This document shows, in pieces, positions 8,390 through 17,537 of a stretch of 60,633 nt of DNA. The stretch lies in assembly GCA_024998685.1 (NCBI GenBank), contig JACOEH010000028.1:1-60633 (forward strand). Reading direction: 5' to 3'. The notes below the pieces were generated by a model, which was given only the letters and a program-made list of their open reading frames with translations, searched no databases and had not been told where the DNA came from. The stretch's first letter is position 1. Each line of letters begins with the position of its first letter. The position numbers and the translations under genes were made by a program. This DNA comes from Nitrospira sp. Lineage in GTDB: Bacteria; Nitrospirota; Nitrospiria; Nitrospirales; Nitrospiraceae.

Positions 8390-8475
8390 AAGAGCATATG
8401 GCGTATGGCACGTACTCAGATCGGCTCCGTCGATCCTTATTGGCTCAGGCTATAAGCCGGCCGCCATATACTCTT
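8390..8475. repeat. 14-bp inverted repeat before iscX
   Basis: AAGAGCATATGGCG (8390-8403) and CGCCATATACTCTT (8462-8475) pair at 13 of 14 positions around a 58-base loop. The right arm ends directly before the iscX ribosome site AAGGAG (8476-8481). Folding in RNA could therefore change access to that site (inference). Confidence 0.5.
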
Positions 8476-8486
8476 AAGGAGTTTCA

Positions 8487-8699
8487 ATGGACCTGAAGTG
8501 GCAAGATGCTGAAGAGATCGCCATCCGGTTGGTGGAGGAACACCCTGAGACCGATCCGCTCACCATGCGCTTCACCGATATGCATGGCTGGATCGTTGCA
8601 CTGCCGGAGTTTAAGGACGACCCCAAAAAATCGAACGAGAAAATCCTGGAGACGATTCAGATGGCTTGGCACGAGGAGTATCAAGATTCACAGTCATAA
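8487..8699 (+). CDS. iscX: IscX (YfhJ) Fe-S assembly adaptor
   Basis: The 70-residue acidic protein matches the IscX pattern well: LKWQDAEEIA at the start, RFTDMHGWI in the middle and a DDPKKSNEKILE helix. IscX binds IscS and modulates assembly with iron. A good AAGGAG site lies 5 bases before the ATG. It closes the isc locus. Confidence 0.9.
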   Translation: MDLKWQDAEEIAIRLVEEHPETDPLTMRFTDMHGWIVALPEFKDDPKKSNEKILETIQMAWHEEYQDSQS

Positions 8700-8708
8700 T
8701 CGCGGCGG

Positions 8709-11111
8709 TTACAAGTTTCCGTCTTCAGCAGGCTGTCCCTCGGGAATCTGATCGAGCTTATAAAAATCCGTTGGCTCCGGTCGACGCTGTACCTTCTGAG
8801 TGGGCTCACTTCCCTTTGCAAAGAGTTCAACCGTTCCTTTTTCCGCTTCTTCTTCTTGCTCTGACTCCAAAAGTCCGGTGGCGGCATCGACTTTCACAAA
8901 GGTCACCCCGTCGGGAATCTCAAACGGGACGACAGGAAGCTGCTTAAGCGCCTCTTTCATGAACGCGGTCCAGATCGGTAAGGCAGAGCGGGCTCCCGTC
9001 TCGCTCTCTCCGAGGGAGCGGCGATCGTCAAAGCCGACATAGACGCCGGCAGCCAGATTCGGTGTTCCACCGATAAACCAGGCATTGATGTAGTCGTTCG
9101 TCGTACCGGTTTTCCCGGCAATCGGGCGCCCCAGCACCTTCGCCGCTTGCCCGGTTCCCCTCTGAACGACATCCTCCATCATGTTGATAATCAAATAGGC
9201 GGTTTCTTTGGCGATGACTTCATGAGGCTCGGGCTCAGTCACTTCAAGCACCTTACCCATGTTATCTGTGACCGATTTGACGGCAAAGGGTTCCACTCGA
9301 CTTCCCTGATTCAAAAATACGCCATACACCGACGTCAACTCCATCAAGCCCACCGAAGATGTGCCGAGTCCCAAGGATAGATCGGCAGGGAGCTGGCTCG
9401 TGACCCCGACAGTACGCGAGAACTCGATCACGTTTTTCACACCGACCTTGTCCAACAACCGAACCGTCGCAAGATTGTGTGACTGAGCCAGCGCATCCCG
9501 GAGGCTCACCATGCCGTGAAACTTGCGGCCGTAGTTTTCCGGCTTCCAAATCTTGTCTTCCTCTTCTTGCTCATAGACGACCGGGGCATCGAGGATCTGT
9601 GTGGCAGGGCTCAACCCTTGGCTCATCGCGGTCGCATAAATAAGGGGTTTGAACGCGGACCCCGGTTGCCGGTGGGCCTGCACCGCACGGTTGTATTCAC
9701 TGCGGGAGAAATCATACCCGCCCACCATCGCACGGATCGCACCCCCTTTGGGATCGATCGCAATCAATCCTCCTTCGACGATCGGCGTCTGCTCCAGTGT
9801 GAGTTGCACTCCATCTTTGGTGAGCTTTTTCACGCCGATTTCGATGACATCCCCAGGCTTCAACAGTGATTTGAGATTCGGGTTCACGATGAAGTCCACT
9901 GTGGGATCCGGCCCCTTGAGTATCCGCTTGGCCCATGCCATGTCGTCAAACGCCAGCTTCGCGGTAAACGCGCCGACTTGAACCACATAATGATCCTTCG
10001 CCACCCTTAAGACGACCCCTTCACCGAGATACCCGGATTTGAGCGGCTGATCCGCCTGGGACAGTCCCAAGGGCTGAAAGGTCGCCAAATCGACGGTTCG
10101 CCGAGGTCCTCGCCAGCCTTCCCGTTTGTCGAGATCGCGAACGCCGTTCAAAAACGCCGACTCCGCCGCTTTTTGCATCTCCAAATTCAAGGTCGTGTAA
10201 ATTTGGAGACCGCCCTTGTACACCATCGACTCCCCGTACTTCGCCACAAGCAGTTGACGGACGTATTCGACGAAGTATGGCGCAAGATGTTCGCTTCCAG
10301 GTCGATGGAAATCCAGTTTTTCCCGAGCGGCCGCGTCCCGTTCCGCTGCTGTAATAAACCCGACCTCCTCCATTCGCGCGAGAACATGCTCTTGTCGCTT
10401 CTTCGCCAATTCATAGGCGGTGAAAGGAGAAAACCGGCTGGGCGACTTCGGCAGACCTGCTAAAAACGCCGACTCGGCCAGAGTCAGTGCTCGGATGTCT
10501 TTCCCGAAATAGGAATGAGCCGCTGAGCCCACGCCGTAGGCTCCCTGCCCGAAGTAGATTTGGTTCAGGTAGGTTTCGAGAATCTGTTCTTTGCCCGACA
10601 CAGCCTCCATCTTGTAGGCCAAGATGAGCTCACGAATTTTTCGCTCATAGGACCGCTCCGACGAAAGAAAGAGCGAACGAGCCAATTGTTGTGTGATCGT
10701 GCTGGCGCCTTCGACTTTCTTTCCCCAGTGCCGAATGTTCGTCCAAGCCGCCCGCAGCATCCCGATATAGTCCAACCCTGGGTGTTCGAAAAACCGCGCG
10801 TCTTCCGTCGCGATGACGGCCTGTGTCAGCGTCTTGGGAATTTCAGGGAGCGGCGTCAAGATACGGCGTTCGATGAAGAATTGGCCGACAGGTTGGCGAT
10901 CATCTGAATAGACGGTGGTGACGAGACTGGGTTGGTAGTTTTGGAGCAGATCGAGAGAGGGAAGATCCTGCGCAAAATGCCACACGACCCCCACGGCCGT
11001 CGTGACTCCGACGATGGTGACCGCCACGACACTGATTAATGCGATCTGCCACGAACGCAGGCGCCGGCGTGGCCGTTCCTGAATCTCGATGAACCGTTCA
11101 TCCCCTGGCAT
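8709..11111 (-). CDS. mrcA: penicillin-binding protein 1A (bifunctional)
   Basis: The 800-residue class A PBP polymerises and cross-links peptidoglycan. One N-terminal membrane segment (about residues 20-45) is followed by a GT51 transglycosylase domain with EDARFFEHPG and GASTITQQLARS. The transpeptidase domain has SAFKPL (SxxK), SHN (SxN) and KTGTTNDY (KTG). The start ATG is preceded by GGGAGAG. The gene converges on iscX and is divergent from typA. Confidence 0.93.
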   Translation of the reverse strand: MPGDERFIEIQERPRRRLRSWQIALISVVAVTIVGVTTAVGVVWHFAQDLPSLDLLQNYQPSLVTTVYSDDRQPVGQFFIERRILTPLPEIPKTLTQAVIATEDARFFEHPGLDYIGMLRAAWTNIRHWGKKVEGASTITQQLARSLFLSSERSYERKIRELILAYKMEAVSGKEQILETYLNQIYFGQGAYGVGSAAHSYFGKDIRALTLAESAFLAGLPKSPSRFSPFTAYELAKKRQEHVLARMEEVGFITAAERDAAAREKLDFHRPGSEHLAPYFVEYVRQLLVAKYGESMVYKGGLQIYTTLNLEMQKAAESAFLNGVRDLDKREGWRGPRRTVDLATFQPLGLSQADQPLKSGYLGEGVVLRVAKDHYVVQVGAFTAKLAFDDMAWAKRILKGPDPTVDFIVNPNLKSLLKPGDVIEIGVKKLTKDGVQLTLEQTPIVEGGLIAIDPKGGAIRAMVGGYDFSRSEYNRAVQAHRQPGSAFKPLIYATAMSQGLSPATQILDAPVVYEQEEEDKIWKPENYGRKFHGMVSLRDALAQSHNLATVRLLDKVGVKNVIEFSRTVGVTSQLPADLSLGLGTSSVGLMELTSVYGVFLNQGSRVEPFAVKSVTDNMGKVLEVTEPEPHEVIAKETAYLIINMMEDVVQRGTGQAAKVLGRPIAGKTGTTNDYINAWFIGGTPNLAAGVYVGFDDRRSLGESETGARSALPIWTAFMKEALKQLPVVPFEIPDGVTFVKVDAATGLLESEQEEEAEKGTVELFAKGSEPTQKVQRRPEPTDFYKLDQIPEGQPAEDGNL

Positions 11112-11214
11112 GAGAATTCTCTCCCGAGGAAATTCGATAGGCGAGGCTGGAAAACCTTACAATGCGTTTTCTCAAAACTCAAGCTTCCACCGCGAATGTC
11201 ACCCGAATGATCGC

Positions 11215-11243
11215 TTGAGAGACGGCCGGCGCTCATGTATACT
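11215..11243 (+). promoter_or_regulatory. sigma-70 promoter of typA
   Basis: TTGAGA (11215-11220), a 17-base spacer and TATACT (11238-11243) form a near-consensus promoter. Transcription would begin around 11250, at the first base of the hairpin that follows. Confidence 0.65.
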
Positions 11244-11249
11244 TTCGTC

Positions 11250-11279
11250 GACGCCTCGGTAGCGGGGCGTCTTTTTTTT
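11250..11279 (+). terminator. terminator-like hairpin at the very 5' end of the typA transcript
   Basis: GACGCCTC (11250-11257) pairs with GGGGCGTC (11264-11271; one G-T pair) around a 6-base loop, followed by eight Ts (11272-11279). It has every feature of an intrinsic terminator but begins at the predicted transcription start, so it would be the first 30 bases of the message. Confidence 0.7.
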
Positions 11280-11303
11280 GTCCATCAAGGAAGTATCGCC
11301 ATC

Positions 11304-13160
11304 ATGTCCACAGTACGCGCCCCTCATGACCGTCGAAGCGATATCCGCAATATCGCCATTATCGCCCACGTCGACCACGGCAAAACGACCTTGGTCGATG
11401 CGGTGCTCCGCCAAACTCACGTCCATCGCAAGATCGACGATATGGGCGAACGCATCATGGACTCGATGGACCAGGAACGGGAGCGTGGGATCACGATCCG
11501 GGCTAAAAACGCCAGCGTCATCTACAATGGGGTGAAAATCAACATTGTTGATACTCCAGGCCATGCCGATTTCGGCGGTGAAGTGGAACGCACGCTCCGG
11601 ATGGTGGACGGTGTCTTGATTTTGGTCGATGCGAAAGAGGGCCCCATGCCGCAAACGACCTTCGTGTTGCGGAAAGCCTTGGCGCTTGGTCACAAAGCCA
11701 TTGTCGTCATCAACAAGATCGACCGGCCGGACGCCGTCATCGACGACGTCGTCAACCGCACCTTCGACCTGTTCGTCCATCTGGGTGCCACCGACGAACA
11801 ACTCGATTTTCCGATCGTCTACACGTCGGCGATTAAAGGGATCGCCACGCTGGACGTCAACAAGCCTGGTACCGACATCATCCCGTTGCTCGATACCGTG
11901 CTGGAGAAGATTCCGGCCCCAGCCATTACCGTCGAGGCCCCGCTCCAAATTCTTGTGCTGGCCCTTGTGCAAGATTCCTACAAAGGCAAGATGGGGATCG
12001 GCAAGATCCAGTCCGGTTCAATTGCCAGGCGGCAGAATGTCATGGTCCTCGGCAAGAACGGCGTGCAGATTCCCGGAAAGGTGTCCGACCTCGCGGTTTA
12101 TTCAGGCCTTGAACGGGCCGACACCGAACAGGCGGCGGCCGGAGAAATCGTCGCGGTGGCGGGCCTTGATGAGGTGAGCATCGGGGACACCATCGCCGAT
12201 GCCGAGCGCCCGGTTGCCCTCCCACGCGTCTCGATCGACGAGCCGACCGTTCAGATGACCTTCTCGGTGAACAACAGTCCCTTCGCCGGGCGAGAAGGCA
12301 AGTTCCTGACGTCACGCCATTTACGTGAGCGTTTGTTCAAGGAACTGGAAACCAATGTGTCGCTTCGCGTCAATGAGACGGACAGCGCCGACCGCTTCCT
12401 CGTGGCAGGCCGAGGCGAGCTCCATCTCGCCGTGTTGATCGAACAGATGCGACGGGAAGGGTATGAACTACAAGTCTCGCAACCGGAAGTCATTCTTCAC
12501 CGTGAAGGCGGCGCCGTCATGGAGCCCTACGAGGAGTTGACCATTCAGGTACCCGAAACCTATCAGGGCACGGTCATCGAAGAGGTCGGCAAACGTCGCG
12601 GCGAGATGCGGCACATGCGGCTCATTCACTCCGATGTCGGCACCAGCGAGATGCATTTGGAATACCACATTCCGACTCGAGGCATCATGGGGTTGAAGAA
12701 CGTGCTCCTGGCGAAGACCCGTGGGACCGTCATTATGCACCATGTCTTTTCCGCCTATGAATCGGCGGAAGAGCGGGACTTGATCGTCGCCCCGCATGGC
12801 TCGCTTGTCGCCTACGAGGACGGCCTCAGTACGGGCTATGCCATCTTTATGACCCAGGAACGCGGGGCCATGTTCATCGGCCCCGGCGTCGAAGTCTACC
12901 GCGGAATGGTTGTCGGCCAAAACAGTCGAGACGAAGATCTCGACGTGAATGTGTGCAAGGAAAAGCATCTCTCCAATATGCGGGCCTCCGGATCAGACGA
13001 AGCCTTGGTGCTCACGCCTCCGCGTGAAATGACGCTGGAATTTGCGTTGGAATATATCGGGGCCGATGAGTTGGTCGAGGTCACCCCTCAAAACCTTCGC
13101 CTCCGCAAGAGGCTGCTGAATCCAGAAGACCGCCGCAAGGCGCGGAAAGCCGGGAAGTGA
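11304..13160 (+). CDS. typA: translational GTPase TypA/BipA
   Basis: The 618-residue ribosome-binding GTPase is of the EF-G-like family. It has the G motifs [19 protein letters not shown] and NKID and the C-terminal BipA domains. TypA acts in ribosome assembly and stress adaptation. An upstream in-frame start at 11235 would lie inside the promoter and hairpin. The ATG at 11304, with AAGGA upstream and the usual short tail before [12 protein letters not shown], fits better. Confidence 0.94.
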   Translation: MSTVRAPHDRRSDIRNIAIIAHVDHGKTTLVDAVLRQTHVHRKIDDMGERIMDSMDQERERGITIRAKNASVIYNGVKINIVDTPGHADFGGEVERTLRMVDGVLILVDAKEGPMPQTTFVLRKALALGHKAIVVINKIDRPDAVIDDVVNRTFDLFVHLGATDEQLDFPIVYTSAIKGIATLDVNKPGTDIIPLLDTVLEKIPAPAITVEAPLQILVLALVQDSYKGKMGIGKIQSGSIARRQNVMVLGKNGVQIPGKVSDLAVYSGLERADTEQAAAGEIVAVAGLDEVSIGDTIADAERPVALPRVSIDEPTVQMTFSVNNSPFAGREGKFLTSRHLRERLFKELETNVSLRVNETDSADRFLVAGRGELHLAVLIEQMRREGYELQVSQPEVILHREGGAVMEPYEELTIQVPETYQGTVIEEVGKRRGEMRHMRLIHSDVGTSEMHLEYHIPTRGIMGLKNVLLAKTRGTVIMHHVFSAYESAEERDLIVAPHGSLVAYEDGLSTGYAIFMTQERGAMFIGPGVEVYRGMVVGQNSRDEDLDVNVCKEKHLSNMRASGSDEALVLTPPREMTLEFALEYIGADELVEVTPQNLRLRKRLLNPEDRRKARKAGK

Positions 13161-13176
13161 TTCAACTAGCACTAGA

Positions 13177-13929
13177 ATGAGAATCCGGAAAAAGTCCCCC
13201 AAACCATCGGCGAAACGCCCACCCCTCTACTTCGTCGGCTATCGTGGCACTGCCCCGACCGCCGAGGAACTGAAGCTTCTGTATGAGCGGGAGTATGGCG
13301 CTCCATTGGCCATCCGACATGAAGAAGGGTCGGCCGAGTCCTGGCAGGCGACGCATGGCCCCTGGTCCGCCCACGTCGTGATGCCGTTACCGATGAGCCA
13401 TGTTGCCGAGGTGATGAAGCAGTTGTCGTGGGAACACGAGCTCATGGGTGCCGTCGCACCGTCCATCGCCTCTCCTCGCGACATGCCCGATACCGTCCTA
13501 CTCGCCGCGCGCCTGGCTCGTTGCCTGACTCTATTGTCTCAAGGCACTGCGCATGACGTCATTACTCAAGCCTACGTCAATCCCTCGGACTGGCAGCCTC
13601 GTACGCTCGCGAGTTTCCTTCTGGATGATCACGTGTCGATCGTCCATGACGACACTTCGCGACCAGACCAGGTATGGTCTTATTCGCTTGGCTTGAGCAA
13701 GTTCGGACTGGACGAGGTTGAAGTGTTTATGGCGAAAGGACTTTCTGACAGTGCGGCAAAGGAAGTGCTGATTGAGTCGGCCGGCGAATTGCTGCGGGTG
13801 GGACATTCTCCGAAAGTCGGAACCGCGCTCGACCTTCCGCAGCTGAGTCGTACCATTCGCATCAGGAATTATCGAACCGCCGCACCAGCCGGCCGAATGT
13901 TGGGATTCCGAGAGCTTCAAACCTCGTAA
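13177..13929 (+). CDS. conserved-looking protein of unknown function
   Basis: The 250-residue protein has a basic N-terminus (MRIRKKSPKPSAKR) and a mixed alpha/beta body, with no signal peptide or membrane segment. The phrase SWQATHGPWSAHVVMPLP and the length recall DUF4261-like proteins only weakly, so no function is assigned. It starts 16 bases after typA and was probably co-transcribed with it. Confidence 0.75.
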   Translation: MRIRKKSPKPSAKRPPLYFVGYRGTAPTAEELKLLYEREYGAPLAIRHEEGSAESWQATHGPWSAHVVMPLPMSHVAEVMKQLSWEHELMGAVAPSIASPRDMPDTVLLAARLARCLTLLSQGTAHDVITQAYVNPSDWQPRTLASFLLDDHVSIVHDDTSRPDQVWSYSLGLSKFGLDEVEVFMAKGLSDSAAKEVLIESAGELLRVGHSPKVGTALDLPQLSRTIRIRNYRTAAPAGRMLGFRELQTS

Positions 13930-13935
13930 CTCCGT

Positions 13936-13956
13936 CGATAACTCAACATGTTATCG
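13936..13956 (+). repeat. 7-bp hairpin downstream of the unknown gene
   Basis: CGATAAC (13936-13942) and GTTATCG (13950-13956) are perfect inverted arms with a 7-base loop, 6 bases after the stop codon at 13929. There is no T-run, so it is at most a weak terminator or an RNA-stabilising hairpin. A TTGACA at 13988-13993 could be the -35 of the next gene, but no good -10 follows. Confidence 0.35.
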
Positions 13957-14101
13957 ATTCAGATCCAATGCTGGGCCTATCGGACCGTTGACATCCCGTT
14001 AAACCACAGGTTACAAAGTTTATCGTTCATGGTGGGGTCCTGCCAATCCGAGACCTCGTACAGCAATCACCCATACAGATCTAATAGAAGGAGGGTTTGT
14101 A

Positions 14102-14572
14102 ATGAGCGACGTAGCACCGGAAATTAAAACGGGCGATACAGCGCCTGACTTCAATCTCAAAGATCAAGACCAGAAGGACGTGAAGTTGAGCGACTACAAA
14201 GGCAAGAAAAACGTCGTGCTCTGCTTCTACCCTCTCGATTGGAGCCCGGTCTGCCAGGGTGAAAACAAGTGTCTGACCGACGATTTCCCCAAGTTCCAGT
14301 CCGCCAACGCGGAATTGTTCGGCGTCAGCTGCGACAGCTTCTTCTCCCACAAAGCCTGGGCGGATTCCTTGGACCTGAAGCACCGCCTATTGTCCGACGT
14401 GCATCGGACGACGGCCAAGTCATATGGCCTCTACTTTGAACCGTTGAACTGTTCCAAGCGTGCGACCGTAATCGTCGATAAGAACGGCAAGGTCGCCTAC
14501 GTAAAGGTACAGGAAATCAAGACGGCGCGAGAGGACAAGGAGATCCTCGATGCGCTGTCGAAGTTGAACTAA
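14102..14572 (+). CDS. AhpC/TSA-family peroxiredoxin
   Basis: The 156-residue thiol peroxidase reduces peroxides with its peroxidatic cysteine in DWSPVCQGE (near residue 50). Further cysteines lie at CLTDD, GVSCDS and NCSKRA, any of which could be resolving. The fold phrases [12 protein letters not shown] and [10 protein letters not shown] are typical of the family. A strong AAGGAGGG site precedes the ATG. The thioredoxin-like gene just downstream is a plausible reductant. Confidence 0.9.
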   Translation: MSDVAPEIKTGDTAPDFNLKDQDQKDVKLSDYKGKKNVVLCFYPLDWSPVCQGENKCLTDDFPKFQSANAELFGVSCDSFFSHKAWADSLDLKHRLLSDVHRTTAKSYGLYFEPLNCSKRATVIVDKNGKVAYVKVQEIKTAREDKEILDALSKLN

Positions 14573-14588
14573 CGATACAGGACTGAGT

Positions 14589-14646
14589 AACGAGGACTGA
14601 GGACTGGGTGGCTCCGAAGCTCAGTCCTCAGCACTCAACACTCGTT
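14589..14646. repeat. GCTGAG-type intergenic inverted repeat
   Basis: Nested arms are present: AACGAG (14589-14594) with CTCGTT (14641-14646), and CTGAGGACTG (14597-14606) with CAGTCCTCAG (14622-14631). The element fills the gap between the peroxiredoxin and the next start codon and shares the word GTGCTGAG with the repeat at 29616-29697. Confidence 0.55.
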
Positions 14647-14979
14647 ATGAGCGGAATCGTCGAAGACGTCAGCGACGCCAACTACAAGGAATTCACCGAC
14701 AGCGCCGGTGCGGTCGTCTCGTATGGCCTTGCCACTTGCGAGCCCTGCAAGACGTACGATCCTATTCTTGAAGCGACCGCTGCGAAATTCCCCGAGATCA
14801 AAATCGGTAAGGCCAAGATGCATGTGCCCGGCCGCTGTCGTGAGATCAAGAAAACCCACACGTTTGAGACATACCCCACCACTCATTTCTTTGCGCATGG
14901 TACATTACTGCTCACGCGTGAAGGAGTCGTCGAGTCGGCCGAACTCGCCGCACTCATTTCGGACCACCTGCTCAAGTAG
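14647..14979 (+). CDS. thioredoxin-like protein with CEPC active site
   Basis: From the ATG at 14647 the protein has 110 residues, with a CEPC redox motif (ATCEPCKTYDP) near residue 30 and a conserved-looking cis-Pro region (ETYPTTHFF). This is a thioredoxin fold without a signal peptide. No ribosome-binding site is visible because an inverted repeat occupies the upstream 58 bases. It probably acts with the preceding peroxiredoxin (inference from context). A GTG at 14608 is a less likely start because it lies inside the repeat. Confidence 0.75.
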   Translation: MSGIVEDVSDANYKEFTDSAGAVVSYGLATCEPCKTYDPILEATAAKFPEIKIGKAKMHVPGRCREIKKTHTFETYPTTHFFAHGTLLLTREGVVESAELAALISDHLLK

Positions 14980-15071
14980 CGTCCATGCAGACGTAGTTGA
15001 ATCGAGAGAAACCTTTCCACCGCAGCCGGATCACCGGACGCGTTGAAGGGCAGTGAGGAGGCAACCTGAGC

Positions 15072-15551
15072 ATGAACAACATGATTGCGGCTCTCGTATT
15101 CGGTGTCACCCTGGCTGTTTCATTCCCGGCTCACGCCCATACCGACGAATTTTTCGAATCCGTCGAGGCTCCGCACGGCGGGCAATTGCGCATGACCGGT
15201 CCGTTTCATATGGAATTGGTCGCCAAGGAAGGAGACCTCACTGTATACGTCACGGACCATGCGGACAACGCCATCAGCGTGGACGGCGGATTAGCCAAAG
15301 CCAACATCGAGAACGGGTCAACAAGGACGCAGGTGAACTTGCACCCGGTAGGGAGCAATATCCTCAGAGGATCCGGCACCTTTTCACTGACTCCAACTAC
15401 CGTCGTAGTCGTGTTCATGAAACTGCCGGATCAAGACGGCTATGCCGCGCGCTTCATGCCGTTGAAACCCAAGGGTGAACAAGGAGAGAAAGCTCCATCC
15501 CACGCGCATGATGCCGGCCCGCACCACCATCACCATCCACCGAAGCATTGA
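15072..15551 (+). CDS. secreted His-tailed protein with PHGG motif, copy 1
   Basis: The 159-residue protein has a signal peptide (cleavage likely after PAHA) and an APHGGQLRMTGPFHMELV segment. The body is a beta-rich domain and the C-terminus is His-rich, with DAGPHHHHHPPKH. The histidines suggest periplasmic metal binding. Similar PHGG segments occur near heavy-metal efflux proteins, but no transporter is adjacent here. The next gene is a tandem paralog 15 bases downstream. Confidence 0.82.
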   Translation: MNNMIAALVFGVTLAVSFPAHAHTDEFFESVEAPHGGQLRMTGPFHMELVAKEGDLTVYVTDHADNAISVDGGLAKANIENGSTRTQVNLHPVGSNILRGSGTFSLTPTTVVVVFMKLPDQDGYAARFMPLKPKGEQGEKAPSHAHDAGPHHHHHPPKH

Positions 15552-15566
15552 TGGGAAGAACCGATC

Positions 15567-16022
15567 ATGAAACATCTACTGAGGAACGTAGGTTTATGCG
15601 CAACGCTGCTTGCGGCGGTGCCGGTCGGGGCCCACACGGCGAAACAGTCCGATCCCGTGAAGGCCTTGCACGGCGGGCAATCGCTTGCTGCAGGGCCCTA
15701 TCATCTAGAGCTGGTCGCCAAGGACGGAGAACTGGTGCTGTATGTAGCGGATCATTCCGACAAGGCCATTCCCACTGATGGAGCCAAAGCCAAGGCCACC
15801 ATCCAGCATGGGTATGAGAAGGCCAAAATTCAGGTGGAGTTGGAACCATCCGGTGAAAATACACTGAAGGGTACCGGGGAATTTACGATTCATCCGGATA
15901 CCGGAATCATTGTCTTCCTCAGGTTACCGGAACACGAAGCCTATGCAGCCCGCTTTACGCCGCGTGACACCAAGGGTGGGGCCGCACAAACAGGCGGGCA
16001 CCACCATCCGCCGAAACATTGA
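15567..16022 (+). CDS. secreted His-tailed protein with LHGG motif, copy 2
   Basis: The 151-residue tandem paralog of the preceding gene also has a signal peptide (VGAH), KALHGGQSLAAGPYHLELVAKDG, the same AYAARF phrase near the end and a shorter His tail (GGHHHPPKH). The shared layout shows a gene duplication with divergence, most strongly in the linker before the tail. Likely a periplasmic metal-binding protein (inference); no known family is recognised. Confidence 0.82.
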   Translation: MKHLLRNVGLCATLLAAVPVGAHTAKQSDPVKALHGGQSLAAGPYHLELVAKDGELVLYVADHSDKAIPTDGAKAKATIQHGYEKAKIQVELEPSGENTLKGTGEFTIHPDTGIIVFLRLPEHEAYAARFTPRDTKGGAAQTGGHHHPPKH

Positions 16023-16076
16023 TCAATTATAGAAGATCAAGGGAGGTAGGAGGGTGGAAAGATAATGCTTTGTCGA

Positions 16077-17372
16077 TCACTGTTTGCTCGCCGCGCATTG
16101 GGGCTTCAGTGATTCGTCTGAAAAGAGATGCTGGGCGTCTAGTTCCTTCATGATGACATCGGCCGCTCGGTAGAGCGCGTCCTGCTCGTCTTTCCCGATC
16201 CAAAACTTCGTCTTGATCTCGGTCACTCGCTCGGCCAATTGTCTCGTCTCCTCCGAATCGTCGCTGTGGAGCAGATGCCGAAGAGAGAGATGAAGCACGT
16301 GACAGCTGCATTGATGCAAGTCGTTTACCGGCAGCCGGCCCCGCACCTGTTTATCTTGCTGTTCAGTCGGAATTTCCATGCGCGCGAGGAGGGTTCTGCG
16401 CGCTTCCATCAACATGGCATCCGTCGCATCGAGCGCGTTCATGTCGATGAAATAGTCCGCGAATTGCCGACTGGACATTCTGACATTGAGGTCCGGATGC
16501 TCGCTTGTCGGCGTCGCGTCGATCGCGATGACCAGGCAGCCTTTGGGAAAGAGACGATCGAGCGTCGTCCCCAGGATGTTGCGGTTCAAATACTCGACGA
16601 CGGCCTGAATGCCAAGATTGTCGATGGGACCGCCGTCGTAGAGATGCACGTACTGCGGCCGGTCCATATACCATTGGAGCGTCACATCCTGAAAGGCGCC
16701 GGGAAAAGCGGAAGACGCGTTGACCGCGTTCGCCACCCGGTATTGCGCGAAAACGGAACGCAACGACGCAAAGCGATCGTCGGTAAAGGTGAAGCGAGTA
16801 TGATCATTGTGAACGGTCGCGTTGAGCAGGATCTTCGGGTGCGGCTTCAGATCGGCGAAGGTCGCCTCGTGGTACAGTTGGTTGTTGAGCACCTGAACCA
16901 TGATATCGGAACGGGTGAAGTCGGCCAGCCAATAACGGAAGATGTTGTGCGGCAGAAACCAGCGGCGGATCCAACTGCTCTGAAAGTCATAGCCGAGCGC
17001 CTCGCGCAGGGCCGGGGCGGTGAAGGGACCGGCCTTGGCACCCAGCCCGTAATAGACGGCAGGCAACGTGCCGCCTGAGACGCCGCTGATGACATCCGCT
17101 TGTTCCAGCAGACCACGCTGCTGGAGTTCCAGCATCACCGCCGCGCCGAAATTAGCCGCCCGGCTGCCGCCGCCGGAAACGGCGAGGGCCAGGAAGCGAC
17201 CATCTTGCGTTTCAGCCTCGGTCAGCTTCCAAGATCCGGCCGTCTCCATGACCGGTTTTCCGTCGTTCCAAGGCTTGTTCCATCCCGGTCGCCAGTTGCC
17301 CGGCAACATCTGACAGCCTGCGATGACCACACAGAGAAAGATCGTAGCGGATAACAGTCGACCGAACCGCAT
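16077..17372 (-). CDS. patatin-like phospholipase, probable lipoprotein
   Basis: The 431-residue protein begins with a lipoprotein signal (FLCVVIAGC). It then has the patatin oxyanion loop SGGGSRAANFG, the nucleophile elbow GVSGG and the catalytic aspartate in DGGPIDNLG. It would hydrolyse acyl esters of lipids at the cell envelope. It is divergent from the SDR gene and convergent with the His-tailed pair. Confidence 0.9.
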   Translation of the reverse strand: MRFGRLLSATIFLCVVIAGCQMLPGNWRPGWNKPWNDGKPVMETAGSWKLTEAETQDGRFLALAVSGGGSRAANFGAAVMLELQQRGLLEQADVISGVSGGTLPAVYYGLGAKAGPFTAPALREALGYDFQSSWIRRWFLPHNIFRYWLADFTRSDIMVQVLNNQLYHEATFADLKPHPKILLNATVHNDHTRFTFTDDRFASLRSVFAQYRVANAVNASSAFPGAFQDVTLQWYMDRPQYVHLYDGGPIDNLGIQAVVEYLNRNILGTTLDRLFPKGCLVIAIDATPTSEHPDLNVRMSSRQFADYFIDMNALDATDAMLMEARRTLLARMEIPTEQQDKQVRGRLPVNDLHQCSCHVLHLSLRHLLHSDDSEETRQLAERVTEIKTKFWIGKDEQDALYRAADVIMKELDAQHLFSDESLKPQCAASKQ

Positions 17373-17537
17373 ATCAGGTCCAATGCCTGGCTAGAACAAT
17401 CATGAGCATAAGTAATTCTCGTAGGCTGATTGTAGGACGGGGCATAACCACATGCAAGACCTGAACAGGGCGCAATAAGGGTTACACAAGTGCGTGGGAC
17501 CGGTATAAGGAAGTTATTGAATAAGTGGAGGCATCGC

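Noticed and set aside
11235-11303. Upstream start for typA
   Set aside because: It would place coding sequence across the -10 element and the hairpin with eight Ts.
16239-17078. 279-residue plus-strand ORF
   Set aside because: Shadow of the patatin gene, whose catalytic motifs are clear on the other strand.
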